Assembly (NCBI GenBank): GCA_963576725.1
Contig: OY755238.1
Location: 27,485,201-27,549,200 of the forward strand
Length of the DNA stretch: 64,000 bases
Direction of reading: 5' to 3'
Origin: Azorinus chamasolen
Lineage: Eukaryota; Mollusca; Bivalvia; Cardiida; Solecurtidae
Each line of letters starts with the position of its first letter. The first letter of the stretch is position 1. The notes under the pieces were generated by a model. It worked only from the letters and a program-made list of their open reading frames with translations, was not told where the DNA came from and did not search any database. A program made the position numbers and the translations under genes. Shown in pieces: positions 10,650 through 20,989 of this stretch.

Positions 10650-12890
10650 CGTTACCGTTCTGCGTGCAAATTGTAATATAGCAAATGTTCGATAAAAAAA
10701 CTGCTGTAGGTCTCTCCTTGACTTCCTTTTAAAAGGAAGCCAACTTGTTGCTCCCATTATACGCTACCTGACATGTGTTTAAAAAACAGCTTGGACCCAG
10801 ATAAGTCGCCGAGTAACTTGAAGCTGCTTGACACTTAGTCAATGATTCTCAAAAGTTTGATCGAATAGGAAATAGTCATGATTTTACCAGATCCAATTTT
10901 AGCAGACATCATTTCTTTCATAATGGGATAAGGGTTAATTGTTTTGATATTTGCATTCTTTAATTAGTATGGAACTTGTTTTAACCCATTCGCCTGGGCT
11001 TTTTTTTTTTATTAAAAAACAATACCTACATGGGAAAATTATGGAAGGTGGAACTTTGTAACCATTTTAGAAACTAAAGATCCAGATAAGCACCATTGTT
11101 CCTTGAGCATGGATCTACATTGTGTAACACACGTCAGAATAGCATAATTGTATCTGAGACCTCTGAAATAATACAAAGTATTCACCGTGTAGAATATCTG
11201 GCAACTGAACTTGATCTACACCGTATACAATGTACTCATATCCGCTTGCTCATTAGATGGGTCTACCATTCCCTTCATATAGACGACTTTCGACATCTTT
11301 GTAGTCAAGGTAGGTCCAGATCAGACAGCTCTGGAAGTTTCTGTCACAATCAATCATTACCGTGCTGATGTGAAATTACAGGAATATATCCATGAAGTGA
11401 AAAAGTCGTAAATTAATATTCAAGAAGGAAAGTGTTAAAGGGGAGGTCCCTACATTCGATGCGTTTTAAAAATACCTAAAATATACAAAACTCATTTGTT
11501 TATATGCTGAAAAGTAGTATATCGCAAGAAAATGGCAAAACATCCATGTATTTACTATAGACGATCCCGACTTTTTACCCGATGTTTCAGGTTTATTCGG
11601 GTTGGGGTTTAGTTTCGTATCTGTTCGCGGTTTTCGAGTTTCTCCGACCACATCCGAGAAAAGCTGTTACATAAAGAATGGAGGGATCGGGTGATCATCG
11701 GCAATACGCGGAAAATTTGAACGGAAAAGGCCGATAATACTTTGTTGTAGAGCAAAAATTATAGGTATTGGTGAATCGGTTTATTTTGTATCACATGGGG
11801 CATTTTTCGATATAAGTTCAAATTGACAATATTCATGATAATGATTGAGCATAACAAATACCAAGTTTTATGATATTATTGAAAATATGCTTTCATTGTA
11901 GAGACTCCCTCTTTAATTAAACATGTTTGGTATTTCCAAGACCATAAACTAAGGGAGACAACCTCTCCAAAGGCGACAACTTAAAGAGGCAGGATAAGTT
12001 TATGATATTCTAAAGATGCAGAGGGTTGTGTAATGAAGGATTAACACTTGAGCCATCACCTGTCTCTACGACCCAGAAGTCGACCCCATGGTGGTCGCAA
12101 TAGAGGGGTTTTACTGTAGGGATTCAAATTTAACCCTTTACTTTATAATACACCTTTCTACGTCTTTACCAACAGAGTAGGCCCAGGTCAGATAGTCCCT
12201 ATATGAGCCGCCTGATCAGGTTTTGCTCCGTTTGCTTATGAAATAATGTGGATAAATTCTACCGATTTTGTCATGATTAAAACTTCCTTGTTCATAATGC
12301 TATCATACAAAACAACGGTGTATTGACATTCATGATGTCATTATTTCTTGCATATAAATATTCATGTAGAGTTAAGGGTTAATGGCCGTATAATTGTAGC
12401 AACAGGAGGAAGTAATATACTACTGCGACATAACAAGTTCTGGTTTAAGTTACCAGATTTACATGTATTGTTGTACGAAACAAACCACGGATATCATGTT
12501 TCATACTGTAACTTCCTATCAACTATAGTGTGTATTTATCTAGTAGGCCTATCACTACCTGGCGGACAACTTACAACAAGATCAGCAATCGAGTAATCAT
12601 GCGTTATAGAACTATGAATGACGAAACATGAATCCTATTCTTATCACAAACGTGAGTACACTGTATATATTATCTTGCTATATCACCTTTTTCATGCTGT
12701 CCTTTGCAAACATTCGTATTCGCTTGACACGCAGTCTCAGGATGCAAGCTGTTTGACAGTCTCAGGATGCAAGCTGTTTGACACTCGGTCAATAATGTTT
12801 TCAAAAGCTTGATCGAATAGAAAGTAGTCGAAGTTGAGAAAACATTATTTTTATCCCGCAGGATAGTGTTAACTGATTACACCACCATGC
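10650..12890. repeat. Mosaic of decayed MITEs, unit 1 left flank
   Basis: No gene. Recognisable blocks are a repeat at about 10785-10935 ending GGGATAAGGGTTAA, MITE fragments at 11300-11340 and 12130-12240 (ACAGAGTAGGCCCAGGTCAG paired with TGATCAGG), and duplicated CTCAGGATGCAAGCTGTTTG at about 12735-12785. The block is matched by about 45470-46860 and by 63360-64000. Unit 2 lacks the equivalent of about 10925-12890. Confidence 0.6.
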
Positions 12891-13049
12891 CTTATCTACC
12901 AAAGGTACGGTGTGGACAGTGGCTTTCCGATGTATGCATTATGTAAAGCAGATTGCGACTGCTTGTTTGATTGGAGTCGTAGTGTTTAGTTGTATTTTGG
13001 TTCCCAAGGATGTTCGTAGATAGACTGTCATATAGTACAGTAAGTAGAA

Positions 13050-13270
13050 TATTGTCAACATCATATTTAAACAGAGTCGTCATCAGCATCATTACCATCA
13101 TAATAATCGTTACAACTATTCTTCCACCATCATCATCACCATCATCATAATTTGTCCTTGTTGTCATCATCACCGTCGTTGTCATGAGTGTCATCGTTGA
13201 TGTTATGATCACTGTGACCTTTACACATGCCATCATTGTAGTAATTAAGTCCGTTATCATTACTGGCAAC
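13050..13270. repeat. CAT/ATC trinucleotide-rich tract, unit 1
   Basis: An imperfect (ATC)n/(CAT)n tract occupies the position of the longer tracts at 27600-28240 and 47355-47720. The reverse-strand open frame (13308-12892) reads MMVMMLMTT-type low complexity and is not supported as a gene. Confidence 0.75.
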
Positions 13271-13492
13271 GAATGTATCAACTTCATCTCATCTCTCACT
13301 CCCTTCAACGCTTTTTTTTTTTGTTGTTGGATGAGTCTTAGCGATCAATGAAGCAATCAAAATCCAATACAATAACCATCAATATAAAAAATATGTTTTT
13401 AAAAAAATAAAATGCAGACGGTAGCTTAATGCAGAGTGAAAGTACAGAAAGTTCGAATAGGAGCTTTATGTATTGTTTTCGTTCTGCTTTAA

Positions 13493-13734
13493 CCCTTTCC
13501 CTCATATAAACGTGTTTTCACGCATTTTCAAACAGAGCAGACCCTGATCAGACGGCTCCTCTAGGAGCCGTCTGATCAGGGTCTGCTCTGTTTGCTTATG
13601 GAATTTGATAGATCTGTTTCTTTGCTTCCTAAAATGCCTACAATGTTCTACCTTCCACATTTCTTTACAACTATTTTATCAATGAATATTTAGTAGGTAT
13701 TGACTTTTGGAATAAACATAGAACAGGGAAAGGG
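13493..13734. mobile_element. Complete TTAA-flanked MITE with 66-bp central palindrome
   Basis: The element runs from CCCTTTCCCTC (TTAA at 13489-13492) to GGGAAAGGG (TTAA at 13735-13738) and is 242 bp long. A near-perfect palindrome at 13529-13594 has CAAACAGAGCAGACC arms meeting at GGCTCC.CTAGGAGCC. The paralogous site in unit 3 (TTAA at 47928-47931) is empty, confirming a TTAA duplication. CCC termini plus a TTAA target point to piggyBac-type mobilisation. It sits inside the arm of an older hairpin MITE. Confidence 0.8.
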
Positions 13735-13769
13735 TTAAGCACTCACCTGTGTACAAAAACATATAAACA

Positions 13770-14030
13770 AATTAACTTCCCCTGGAGCGCTTATGAGAGA
13801 TACAAGTTTGCACACTACTCCTAGAGGAGCACACTGATCAGAGTCTTCATTGTTTGTCATTTAAAACCTCTAGCCTTTCATACTAAGTAGACTCTATATT
13901 TAAACAGGGATGGGCTATGCCACTCTCGTTATTCAGGATTGAAAGAGTTGAATTCTATAACATTTATCCCGTCACAAGGCGTTCTACTATACAGCTTTTG
14001 CACACTACCTAACAGGTATTTACCCTTTCA
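13770..14030. other. Unit 1 non-coding, MITE relics
   Basis: It contains an ACTGATCAGAGTCTTC fragment of the palindromic family and a decayed body (CAGGGATGGGCTATGCCAC and TTATTCAGGATTG) shared with 28600-28650 and 48070-48115. No gene. Confidence 0.5.
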
Positions 14031-14035
14031 ACATG

Positions 14036-14280
14036 TAGGACAATACCCCGTGTGGACAAAACCCCAGTAGGACATAACCTCATAGGACAATACCCCATGT
14101 GGACAAAACCCCAGTAGGACATAACCTCATAGGACAATACCCCATGTGGACAAAATCCCAGTAGGACATAACCTCATAGGACAATACACCATGTGGACAA
14201 AACCCCAGTAGGACATAACCTCATAGGACAATACCCCATGTGGACAAATCCCCAGTAGGACTAAACCCAACCTGGACAAA
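14036..14280. repeat. 47-bp tandem repeat, about 5 units
   Basis: The unit is TAGGACAATACCCCATGTGG, ACAAAACCCC, AGTAGGACATAACCTCA. The last unit decays into GGACTAAACCCAACC. It is found only in unit 1. Confidence 0.9.
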
Positions 14281-15000
14281 ACCCAATGTGAAACGTAATT
14301 ATGTATCTAATTAAGGAATTATATATACAAATGGCACTTTATAGCAATAGCAAGGAAGAATAAAAACATTCGAGAGAGGAAATAAGTATACATATTTAAT
14401 TTCAATGAGAATAAAAGTAATAAATAAATGTGTTGTTATGCATATGGTCATAACCTGATTTTCACTACTGTTTGTATGTACCAAATAAAACCAAGTACAT
14501 TTTCAATATCACAACAGGTAGTGTTTGTCCAAATCAATAACTTGTAAGGAAGTGATGTAATCAGGATCTACACTATGTGTCATTGATAGTTATATTGTTT
14601 AGAATACAATGTATATATCCACATCTAAAAACTTGAGTTTTTTTTTATATAAAACCATGTATGTACCAAACAAAACCAAGTACCTGATCACTATCACAAC
14701 AGGTAGTGTTTGTCCAAATCAATCACTTGTAAGGGAGTGATTTAATCAGGATCTACACTATTTGTCATTGATAGCTATCAGTACAATGTCATGTATAATC
14801 CTGTTTAATTAAATGTATACATGTATATAATTAACTTTGATACATCTAAAAAACAAATCACACATTCAATCAGTGGTTTGCTCTTTAATTGAATCGTAAT
14901 GCTCTTTAATTGAATTATGCTTAACTACTATTTTCATTTACAGATTGTAACTTTAAACTTGAAAATTTAAAAATCTCGCTTTGAATTTATATTCTGAACA
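14281..15000. repeat. Non-coding stretch with one long direct duplication
   Basis: A segment at about 14470-14595 (ATGTACCAAATAAAACCAAG, ACAACAGGTAGTGTTTGTCC, TAATCAGGATCTACACTA) is repeated at about 14655-14775 with few differences. No gene or RNA motif was recognised. This block is specific to unit 1. Confidence 0.65.
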
Positions 15001-16080
15001 TTGATACAGCTAAGCGCAACCTCATTAGTACATTTAGCAAACAGTGTAGACCCAGATAACAGGGCTCCGAGTAGAGCCATTTGATCAGCCTCTGCACTGT
15101 TCGTCATTCAAAACCTCCAACAAGTGTGAACCTTCCTTTCTGAGTGGGCTCTATATTTAAACAACGATGGGCTATTCCATTCTCGTAATTCAGGGTTTGA
15201 AGTATTAAACGTTTATTTATAAATATACATGTAAAATGTGTATCATCTTAACACGGACTTGATATCAGATCAGTTGATACTCTTATACACAGTCATTTTG
15301 CAATCGATTTATTCACAAGTTAATAAAGCTTAATACAAGTAACCCTTTGCCTGCTAACGCGTCCTAACTGGCATTTGCAAACAACCAGGACCTAAATGAG
15401 ACGCCGACTAAATCGGGATCCAAACTTTTTGACACTGGTCAATAGTTTCACAAAAGCGTGTCTCATAAAACTTGATCAACAGCTTCTGAAAATCTCCGGT
15501 AGTCAAAATTGTACAAGATCCAAATTTGAGCATACATACTTTTACAGCGGGGAAGGGGTATATACATTTATCTCACGTATCACTCCTTTCCCGATTGCCA
15601 CATACGGCCAGGATTCAAGCATATTAAAAGGTGTCCCTTAAAGTTAGCAAGTGATTACCTTAACCTTCCTTTCATAGAAACGCCTTCGCAAACAGAGTAG
15701 ACCCAGACCAGACGGCTCCCGTCAGTTGCATGATTAATGTCTGCCCTGCTCATGCAATAATGATAGATCTGACTCTACAGGTTCTACCAATATCGAAAAG
15801 CACGTGTACAGCAGTCTTTATAAAACTTGATCTAATTAATACTGACGGTGCCATTATTTCTTAAATGGATATTGAACATCTGACCATATCAGGCAATTGA
15901 GAATGAACTCAGACTCCGAATCAAATGTTTTATAGCCCCGTGCCATGGATTAGAATAGAGTTTTTATAGTAAGTTTCGACTGTATATCATTTTTACCCTG
16001 TAAAATCATTTCAAAATGATTCCATTGACAATGTATGCTAGGTTTTATTTATAAGTGTATACAAAGTGTGTTTGTGGTTT
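15001..16080. repeat. MITE mosaic upstream of TPR-TIR gene copy 1
   Basis: The blocks are a CAGTGTAGACCCAGATAACA element at about 15035-15215, a CCCTTTGCCTGCTAACGCG element at about 15352-15640 and a fragment at 15655-15890 with ACAGAGTAGACCCAGACCAG. TTAA at 15638-15641 is an unoccupied target that carries different MITEs in units 2 and 3. The intronic or intergenic promoter of the gene is not recognisable. Confidence 0.55.
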
Positions 16081-16089
16081 GTTTTCCAG
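16070..16089 (+). promoter_or_regulatory. Probable 3' splice acceptor, gene copy 1
   Basis: A T-rich tract (GTTTGTGGTTTGTTTTCC) ends in AG at 16088-16089 and is followed by ATGAAGAAAAC. The same tract and AG are kept in copies 2 (31557) and 3 (49494). The exon would start at 16090 and run uninterrupted through the coding region. No donor was identified upstream. Confidence 0.55.
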
Positions 16090-16416
16090 ATGAAGAAAAC
16101 TTTGCTTTCCCTACCCATGTACCCATGATCGACGAGATATGAAGAATGTGATTGCCTATGGCGCAAGGACATTAAAGATAAGACATTCTTAGCCGGTGAC
16201 TGACAATATCGTTAGTCACATTTAAAACAAAACATACAATTATTAAACTGTATAAGAAATGTACCATTTGTTAAATACCTGTGTGTACACTTCTTATATT
16301 TTCATGGAAATAATGATTAATTCGTTCATCAACAGAAATACATGTACATACGATGAAAAGATAATGATTATTTGATAAATGTGTCAACAAAAGTTTTGGA
16401 AGTGTATCGAATCACA
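16090..16416 (+). other. Predicted 5' leader of TPR-TIR copy 1 with a short upstream ORF
   Basis: This lies between the predicted acceptor and the ATG. A 12-residue upstream ORF starts at the first exon base (16090-16128, MKKTLLSLPMYP). The main frame is closed by a TGA at 16354-16356, with no ATG between it and 16417, so the coding start is well bounded on the 5' side. The segment is conserved among all three units. Confidence 0.45.
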
Positions 16417-18969
16417 ATGGATCTAGAAAAGCGAGTACGGTCAACTTTTGAATCAATTACATGTACTTCCAATGTTGATATTTTAGATTCTTTAAAAGAC
16501 TTCTCCAAGGAATCTGTCAATAAAGTAATACAAAAGCGAGTCGAGGAAAGTAAAAATGTTGGTTTCGATAACCAAATGGAAAACGTTAGGGCACTTAACT
16601 TGATATCGATTCTTTATTTTGCTGTCGGGAAGACAGAGGACGCTATGAAATATAATGATATCGCATTGGAAGTCGATGATAAAAGTATCAATGCACTGGC
16701 TTGCCGCACTTGGTACCATTTACAATCGAAAGAGTTCTTTGAAACCAAAACCAGACATGAATCGCTTAATATTGAAATTTTGAAAGAAGACCATCTTTCA
16801 AAGATCGTTTCAAAAGCAGAGGTCGCATTTGCCTATTCAAAGCTTGGATTACACATGTACCCAAAGGCTGAGGAACTGTTCAATGAAGTTTTAGATGAGT
16901 GTAACCACACAAAAGTGCCCGAATACTGTGTTTGTATTTGGACATTCAGTCTAGCACAAACACTAAGACGACAACTTGATGAACATAATAGTCACAGTGA
17001 CAAACCAACAACATTTGAAGACAATCAAGAGAGATACAAAACCGTGGTTAAGTTATATTCAAGTATAATTAATATGAAAGCTGACAGAGTAGCGCGTTTT
17101 CAGGCAAGAGCGTTTGTAGAGTTAGGTCTGCTCACAAAAAATCTTCGCTTCAAAAAGAAAAATGTTGACGTACTATATGAAGATGGTCAAGCACTACAAC
17201 CTGAATCTTGCTTCGAGACAGCACTTCAGCTACAACCTGACGACGTGTTCGTGTTGGAACGGAGTGGCAAATTTTACCGGCTGATCGGAAACGTAAACAA
17301 ATCGATTGAATGTCTGTCAAAGGCAATTCAAATAAACGAAACCTCGTATGCACACCACCATCTTGCTCTCGCGTTAAAAGTGAAAGTGGACGAGAAAATG
17401 AACTCGGGTAATTTTGATGAAAAAAACCCACAACCATCCGAGATACTATGCAACAAGGATGGCACCAGCGATCCTAAGCAACAAACACGGGGATTTCCTA
17501 AAGAAGACAGCTGTGAACGTTGGGATTCGAAAAAGAATGAGCACAACACAGACAATCCCACAGAACAGGACAATAAACATGGCATTGTGCCAAGAACAGT
17601 AGAGAGTAGTCATTCTTCCATCAGAGAATATAAAAGTATTCCAGTCAGCAACAGTAAAGAAGTCTTGATGAAACACGTTAACGACGATCAAAAGCCAAAT
17701 AAAACACATGATGAAGAAAGGTGTCTTTGGAAAATGGTGAAGAGTCCTGCTAGGCTAAGTTACATTCCTGCCAATGAAATCAAAGAAATACTTTACCACC
17801 TCGACAAGTCTTTCGAACTAAACAATAACATTATAGCACTCCAGGATAAAGGTTTACTACTACGAAGATCTAGACAATACGAAGACGCTCAAAATGTATT
17901 CAAATTAGTATTCAATGAACCAACGTGTCCCCCAATGTTCCTTGCTAGCGCATATGAGCAAGCTGCACTTTGCAATATTGATATCACAAGAGAAGAAGCA
18001 ATTGACGTAATGAAGAAAAACAAACTTGAGTACGATGCAAAAATGTACTTGCAAAAATCAATTGAGCTTTCATGCAAATTTATCGCTAAAACCCCTGCAT
18101 ATCGAGAGTGTTGGGTAGCGTTTCCAACTCTGAAGGCCATGCTACTAGGAGAAACAAATGTGGAAAGTAACTTCCGAGAACTTGGAAAGCTTTTTAAAAA
18201 ACTGAAACATTATTCAGAAGCTCTTGGATTCTATGAAAAAGCGTTGACACTTGACTGTAGTGAAAATGATAGGAAAGAAGTGCTCATGGAAATGGTAAAC
18301 GCCTTTGTTGAAAATGAAGACTTCGATAAAGCCATATTGTATTTGAGCATGATTGGATGCCTGCAAGACGGCACGGAAAAAATTGATCAACAGACCTATG
18401 TCGATGCACATATCATTGGAGCTATCAATTCTTGGAACAAAGGAGAAAAGGAAAAAGCTCGAACGAGATTTAAAGATGCTTTGAACTTTTCTTTCTCTAA
18501 ACGAAGTTCAGATAAAAATGAAAATATGCAAACTAAAGAGTTTGATGTATATATTCTTAGCTCTGATGTGTCGGAGGACAAGGTGCGTGGTATTTGTGAA
18601 CTCCTACGGACTGTAGGACTTGGCGTTACTTTCAACTCTGAGGACGGGATGTTTGGACATATGAAAAGTAGAATAAAGTTCGAAATTATGGAAAAAAGCA
18701 AATTTATTGCAGTATTTATAGGTGAAGACGATAGAAACGAAGATGTATGCGAACTGGAGATGTTTGCAAATGATTTCTACCAAGGGTTAACCGTCATATC
18801 AGAGTCATACAGGGCAAAAAAGGATCCAATATTCCGCCAATTTCCATGTATGGAGTATGAAAAAACACCATTTGAAAACATTGAAGAGATTACAAAAGAT
18901 CACTTGTTATGGGTACAGCGATTTTTGTTCACGGTCTTTGGTATGGAATCAAGAGTATCTAACAATTAG
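16417..18969 (+). CDS. TPR-repeat protein with C-terminal TIR domain, copy 1 (intact)
   Basis: The protein is 850 residues with no signal peptide or membrane segment, so it is probably cytosolic. ATG 16417 is chosen because it is the first ATG after an in-frame stop and has a strong context (A at -3, G at +4). TPR-like helices occur at about residues 59-92 (ISILYFAVGKTEDAMKYNDI), 136-165 (YSKLGLHMYPKAEELF), 276-330 (SGKFYRLIGNVNKSIECL), 469-500, 585-614 (YSEALGFYEKAL), 622-647 and 665-692. A polar, poorly conserved linker spans about 331-445. A TIR-like domain begins at 709: strand A FDVYILSS, a box-2-like VTFNSEDGMFG, FIAVFIGEDD, then VCELEMFA, where E781 aligns with the catalytic Glu of TIR NADases such as SARM1. 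The TPR part resembles IFIT-type proteins. A role in innate immune or cell-death signalling is inferred from domains only. It is nearly identical to copy 3 in the C-terminal half. The coding exon has no intron. Confidence 0.85.
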   Translation: MDLEKRVRSTFESITCTSNVDILDSLKDFSKESVNKVIQKRVEESKNVGFDNQMENVRALNLISILYFAVGKTEDAMKYNDIALEVDDKSINALACRTWYHLQSKEFFETKTRHESLNIEILKEDHLSKIVSKAEVAFAYSKLGLHMYPKAEELFNEVLDECNHTKVPEYCVCIWTFSLAQTLRRQLDEHNSHSDKPTTFEDNQERYKTVVKLYSSIINMKADRVARFQARAFVELGLLTKNLRFKKKNVDVLYEDGQALQPESCFETALQLQPDDVFVLERSGKFYRLIGNVNKSIECLSKAIQINETSYAHHHLALALKVKVDEKMNSGNFDEKNPQPSEILCNKDGTSDPKQQTRGFPKEDSCERWDSKKNEHNTDNPTEQDNKHGIVPRTVESSHSSIREYKSIPVSNSKEVLMKHVNDDQKPNKTHDEERCLWKMVKSPARLSYIPANEIKEILYHLDKSFELNNNIIALQDKGLLLRRSRQYEDAQNVFKLVFNEPTCPPMFLASAYEQAALCNIDITREEAIDVMKKNKLEYDAKMYLQKSIELSCKFIAKTPAYRECWVAFPTLKAMLLGETNVESNFRELGKLFKKLKHYSEALGFYEKALTLDCSENDRKEVLMEMVNAFVENEDFDKAILYLSMIGCLQDGTEKIDQQTYVDAHIIGAINSWNKGEKEKARTRFKDALNFSFSKRSSDKNENMQTKEFDVYILSSDVSEDKVRGICELLRTVGLGVTFNSEDGMFGHMKSRIKFEIMEKSKFIAVFIGEDDRNEDVCELEMFANDFYQGLTVISESYRAKKDPIFRQFPCMEYEKTPFENIEEITKDHLLWVQRFLFTVFGMESRVSNN

Positions 18970-19064
18970 ACTGTTAATAACAAACTGACCTGGAGTGAGA
19001 ATGCGATTTCCAGCATTTGAATCGGATCATCACCTAAATAGGTTATATGTGCTAGTTCGTTTAA

Positions 19065-19295
19065 CCTTTTCCCGAATGTAAACACTTTTTCACGCCTTTG
19101 CAAACATAATAGACCCATAGCCGACTATTACCGTGTGATCAGAGTCAGTTCTATTTGGATACGAAACACTATAGATTTGATTCTACAGCTTCTGTCATGG
19201 TCAATAATTCCGTTGTTAATGGTGCTGTTCAAAATTTGATTAATTAATATTCATGATGTCATTATGTCTTAAATGAATGTTAATCAGGTAAAGGG
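19065..19295. mobile_element. TTAA-type MITE downstream of gene copy 1
   Basis: It starts CCTTTTCCCGAATG after TTAA (19061-19064) and ends GGTAAAGGG before TTAG (19296-19299). Internal parts (CTACAGCTTCTGTCATGGTC and TTAATATTCATGATGTCATT) are those of the palindromic MITE family. The same insertion is present in units 2 (35073-35305, plus 34500-34720) and 3 (52419-52649), so it predates the duplication. Confidence 0.7.
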
Positions 19296-19360
19296 TTAGG
19301 CTACTACAGCACGTTAAGATTATCCTCTGCTATTGAATGATAGCATACGTCAGTCATATA

Positions 19361-19366
19361 AATAAA
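19361..19366 (+). promoter_or_regulatory. Candidate poly(A) signal for gene copy 1
   Basis: AATAAA lies 392 bases after the stop codon. It is kept at 52715-52720 in copy 3, but reads GATAAA at 35371-35376 in the pseudogene copy. Another AATAAA occurs near 19909. Confidence 0.35.
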
Positions 19367-19470
19367 CAGGTTGAATTCATATCTGCACCATTAGTTCACA
19401 AAGAACAGACACATGTTAAAAACGTCGTATACTGTGTCAATTCTCTGGAATCGCCTCGTTGCGATTAGGG

Positions 19471-19552
19471 TGTCCATGATCGAGCGGTTATGATCTTCGA
19501 GTGACAGTCACTTAGCCTCTCATCTATGTGGTTCGAATCCCGGTCTAGGCAT
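19471..19552 (+). mobile_element. tRNA-like sequence (SINE head or tRNA pseudogene), unit 1
   Basis: The A-box-like TGATCGAGCGG (19477-19487) and an exact B box GGTTCGAATCC (19530-19540) are spaced as in a class II tRNA with a long variable arm (Leu/Ser type). The acceptor ends do not pair, so a functional tRNA is unlikely. It is followed by a body with TCTTCTGTGCTCATAACAAT shared by all units. Confidence 0.55.
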
Positions 19553-19682
19553 TTTATATTTCATATGAGAAAGCCTTCCGACATGCTTGCCGTATGTCGA
19601 TGGTTCTACCCGGGCGTTCTTCTGTGCTCATAACAATGCAATTTGTTCCGAAGACGGAAAGAACATCTGGGATCTTCCCCGA

Positions 19683-19815
19683 CATTTAATTAGCCGGGCG
19701 TAAACGATATGATTAGCTGGTTAATTAGCCGGACGTAAACGATATGATTAGCTTGTTAATTAGCCGGGCGTTAACGATATGATTAGCCGGTTAAATAGCC
19801 GGGCGGCACGATATG
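19683..19815. repeat. Short tandem repeat of about 34 bp, 4 units
   Basis: The unit is TTAATTAGCCGGGCGTAAAC followed by GATATGATTAGCTGG. Units 2 (35697-35822) and 3 (53038-53092) carry the same repeat with different copy numbers. Confidence 0.75.
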
Positions 19816-19992
19816 ACTGAAATACGGTTCAAGTAAGGTAAACCCCAATGCAAAAAGCAGTGTTCAAGATGTTTCTAAAATGTGGTCAAAGCACAGATTT
19901 GGTTGAGAATAAAGTATTAAAAAAGGTATTATGTCAAACATGTTGGTCCAGATAAGGTGCGTAAATTAAAACATTTTCATGAATAGCTCCTT

Positions 19993-20090
19993 TATTTCTC
20001 CACCAAACCATATATTGTGACTACTCTTTAGAATCATCTCTTCGAGACAATTCTTAAGAGTGACCACAGTATAGAGTTTGGTGGAGAAAT
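19993..20090. mobile_element. Hairpin MITE-like element, unit 1
   Basis: ATTTCTCCACCAAAC at the left is complementary to GTTTGGTGGAGAAAT at the right, and the arms meet near CATCTCTTCGAGA. Copies are at 36408-36504 and 53272-53368, and a second version of the family is at 23776-23853. Confidence 0.6.
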
Positions 20091-20099
20091 GACATTGTA

Positions 20100-20940
20100 G
20101 TATTTGGGCACCTTTATCTGTAGCTCTGTAAATTATGCAATACGCAAACAAAGTAAATTCTGATCAGACGCCTCCAATAGGAAAATGTGTTACAAAGCGT
20201 ATTTGCGTATTTAATATCCATGTTAGAAATAATGAGAAAATGGATATTTATTGGCTTGAATTTCATAAGCAGACAGAAAAACCTTGATCAGACGGCTCCT
20301 ACAGTTGCGGTCTGATCGCGGGTCTACACTGTTTGAAAAGGTGTGAAAAGACGTTTAAAAGAGGGAATGTGTTTAAGCCCTTTGAATGCTGAGTATTTAA
20401 AGTGGAATGGTCCATCATTGTTTAATAATAGATTCAAATTAGTGGGCAAGGGTAAAATTTACCAGATTATTTTGAATGACACACAGTGCTGACTCTGATC
20501 AGAGGACTCCTCTCATTCCTGTGATCTGGGGCTACACTGCTTTCAAATTCCAGCATACTCATTGCCCACTTTCAAATAGTACTGTCTTCAAACATCTCTA
20601 TGTTTGTACACTATTTTGATTGTTTAACCGTCAACAATATACTGCATGGATAAACTTGGTGGTTTGAATAATGTAATGAACCTTTCAAAATTATTCACGT
20701 AAGACCCCTTTAAACAGGATTTTTAATAAAGAAGAATTAGATAGGTGACTGCTTCATGCAGGATGAAAATCATGCAGGAGCTTCTTTTAGGTGTTTTCTG
20801 CATGACTTTCTCCTACATAAAGCTGTCAACTGCCTTAACATTTTGCTTGATATACATGCATTTTCAAACAGAGTACATACGTGTTAGAAGGAATGTTTTC
20901 TAATTTGTGTCTGCTCTGTTCGCTTATGAAACTATACAGG
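20100..20940. repeat. Decayed MITE mosaic, unit 1
   Basis: It holds fragments of the palindromic family at about 20150-20380 and 20490-20540 and an arm pair of a hairpin MITE at about 20745-20845 (GCAGGATGAAAATCATGCAG and CTGCATGACTTTCTCCTACA). Units 2 (36540-37410) and 3 (53400-54090) match. No gene. Confidence 0.55.
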
Positions 20941-20989
20941 TGAGATTCTACAGTTTCTGATGAGGTAGAAATATTATGTGCCCATGCAC

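Noticed and set aside
12892..13308. 138-codon reverse frame
   Set aside because: Met/Thr/Val-rich low complexity from the ATC/CAT tract.
15396..15641. 81-codon frame upstream of gene copy 1 as a possible first coding exon
   Set aside because: It lies within a dispersed repeat family also found at 10785, 27101, 45346 and 48540, and is not preserved in frame in the other units.
16372..16416. Extended N-terminus of the TPR-TIR gene starting from TTG at 16372
   Set aside because: Non-ATG initiation is not expected in this setting; ATG 16417 has a strong context and is shared by all copies. The extra 15 codons follow a stop at 16354 and are probably untranslated leader.
19471..19552. Functional tRNA-Ser or tRNA-Leu gene
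   Set aside because: Only the internal promoter boxes fit; the acceptor ends do not pair and the A box has a mismatch. It is repeated with each unit like a SINE.
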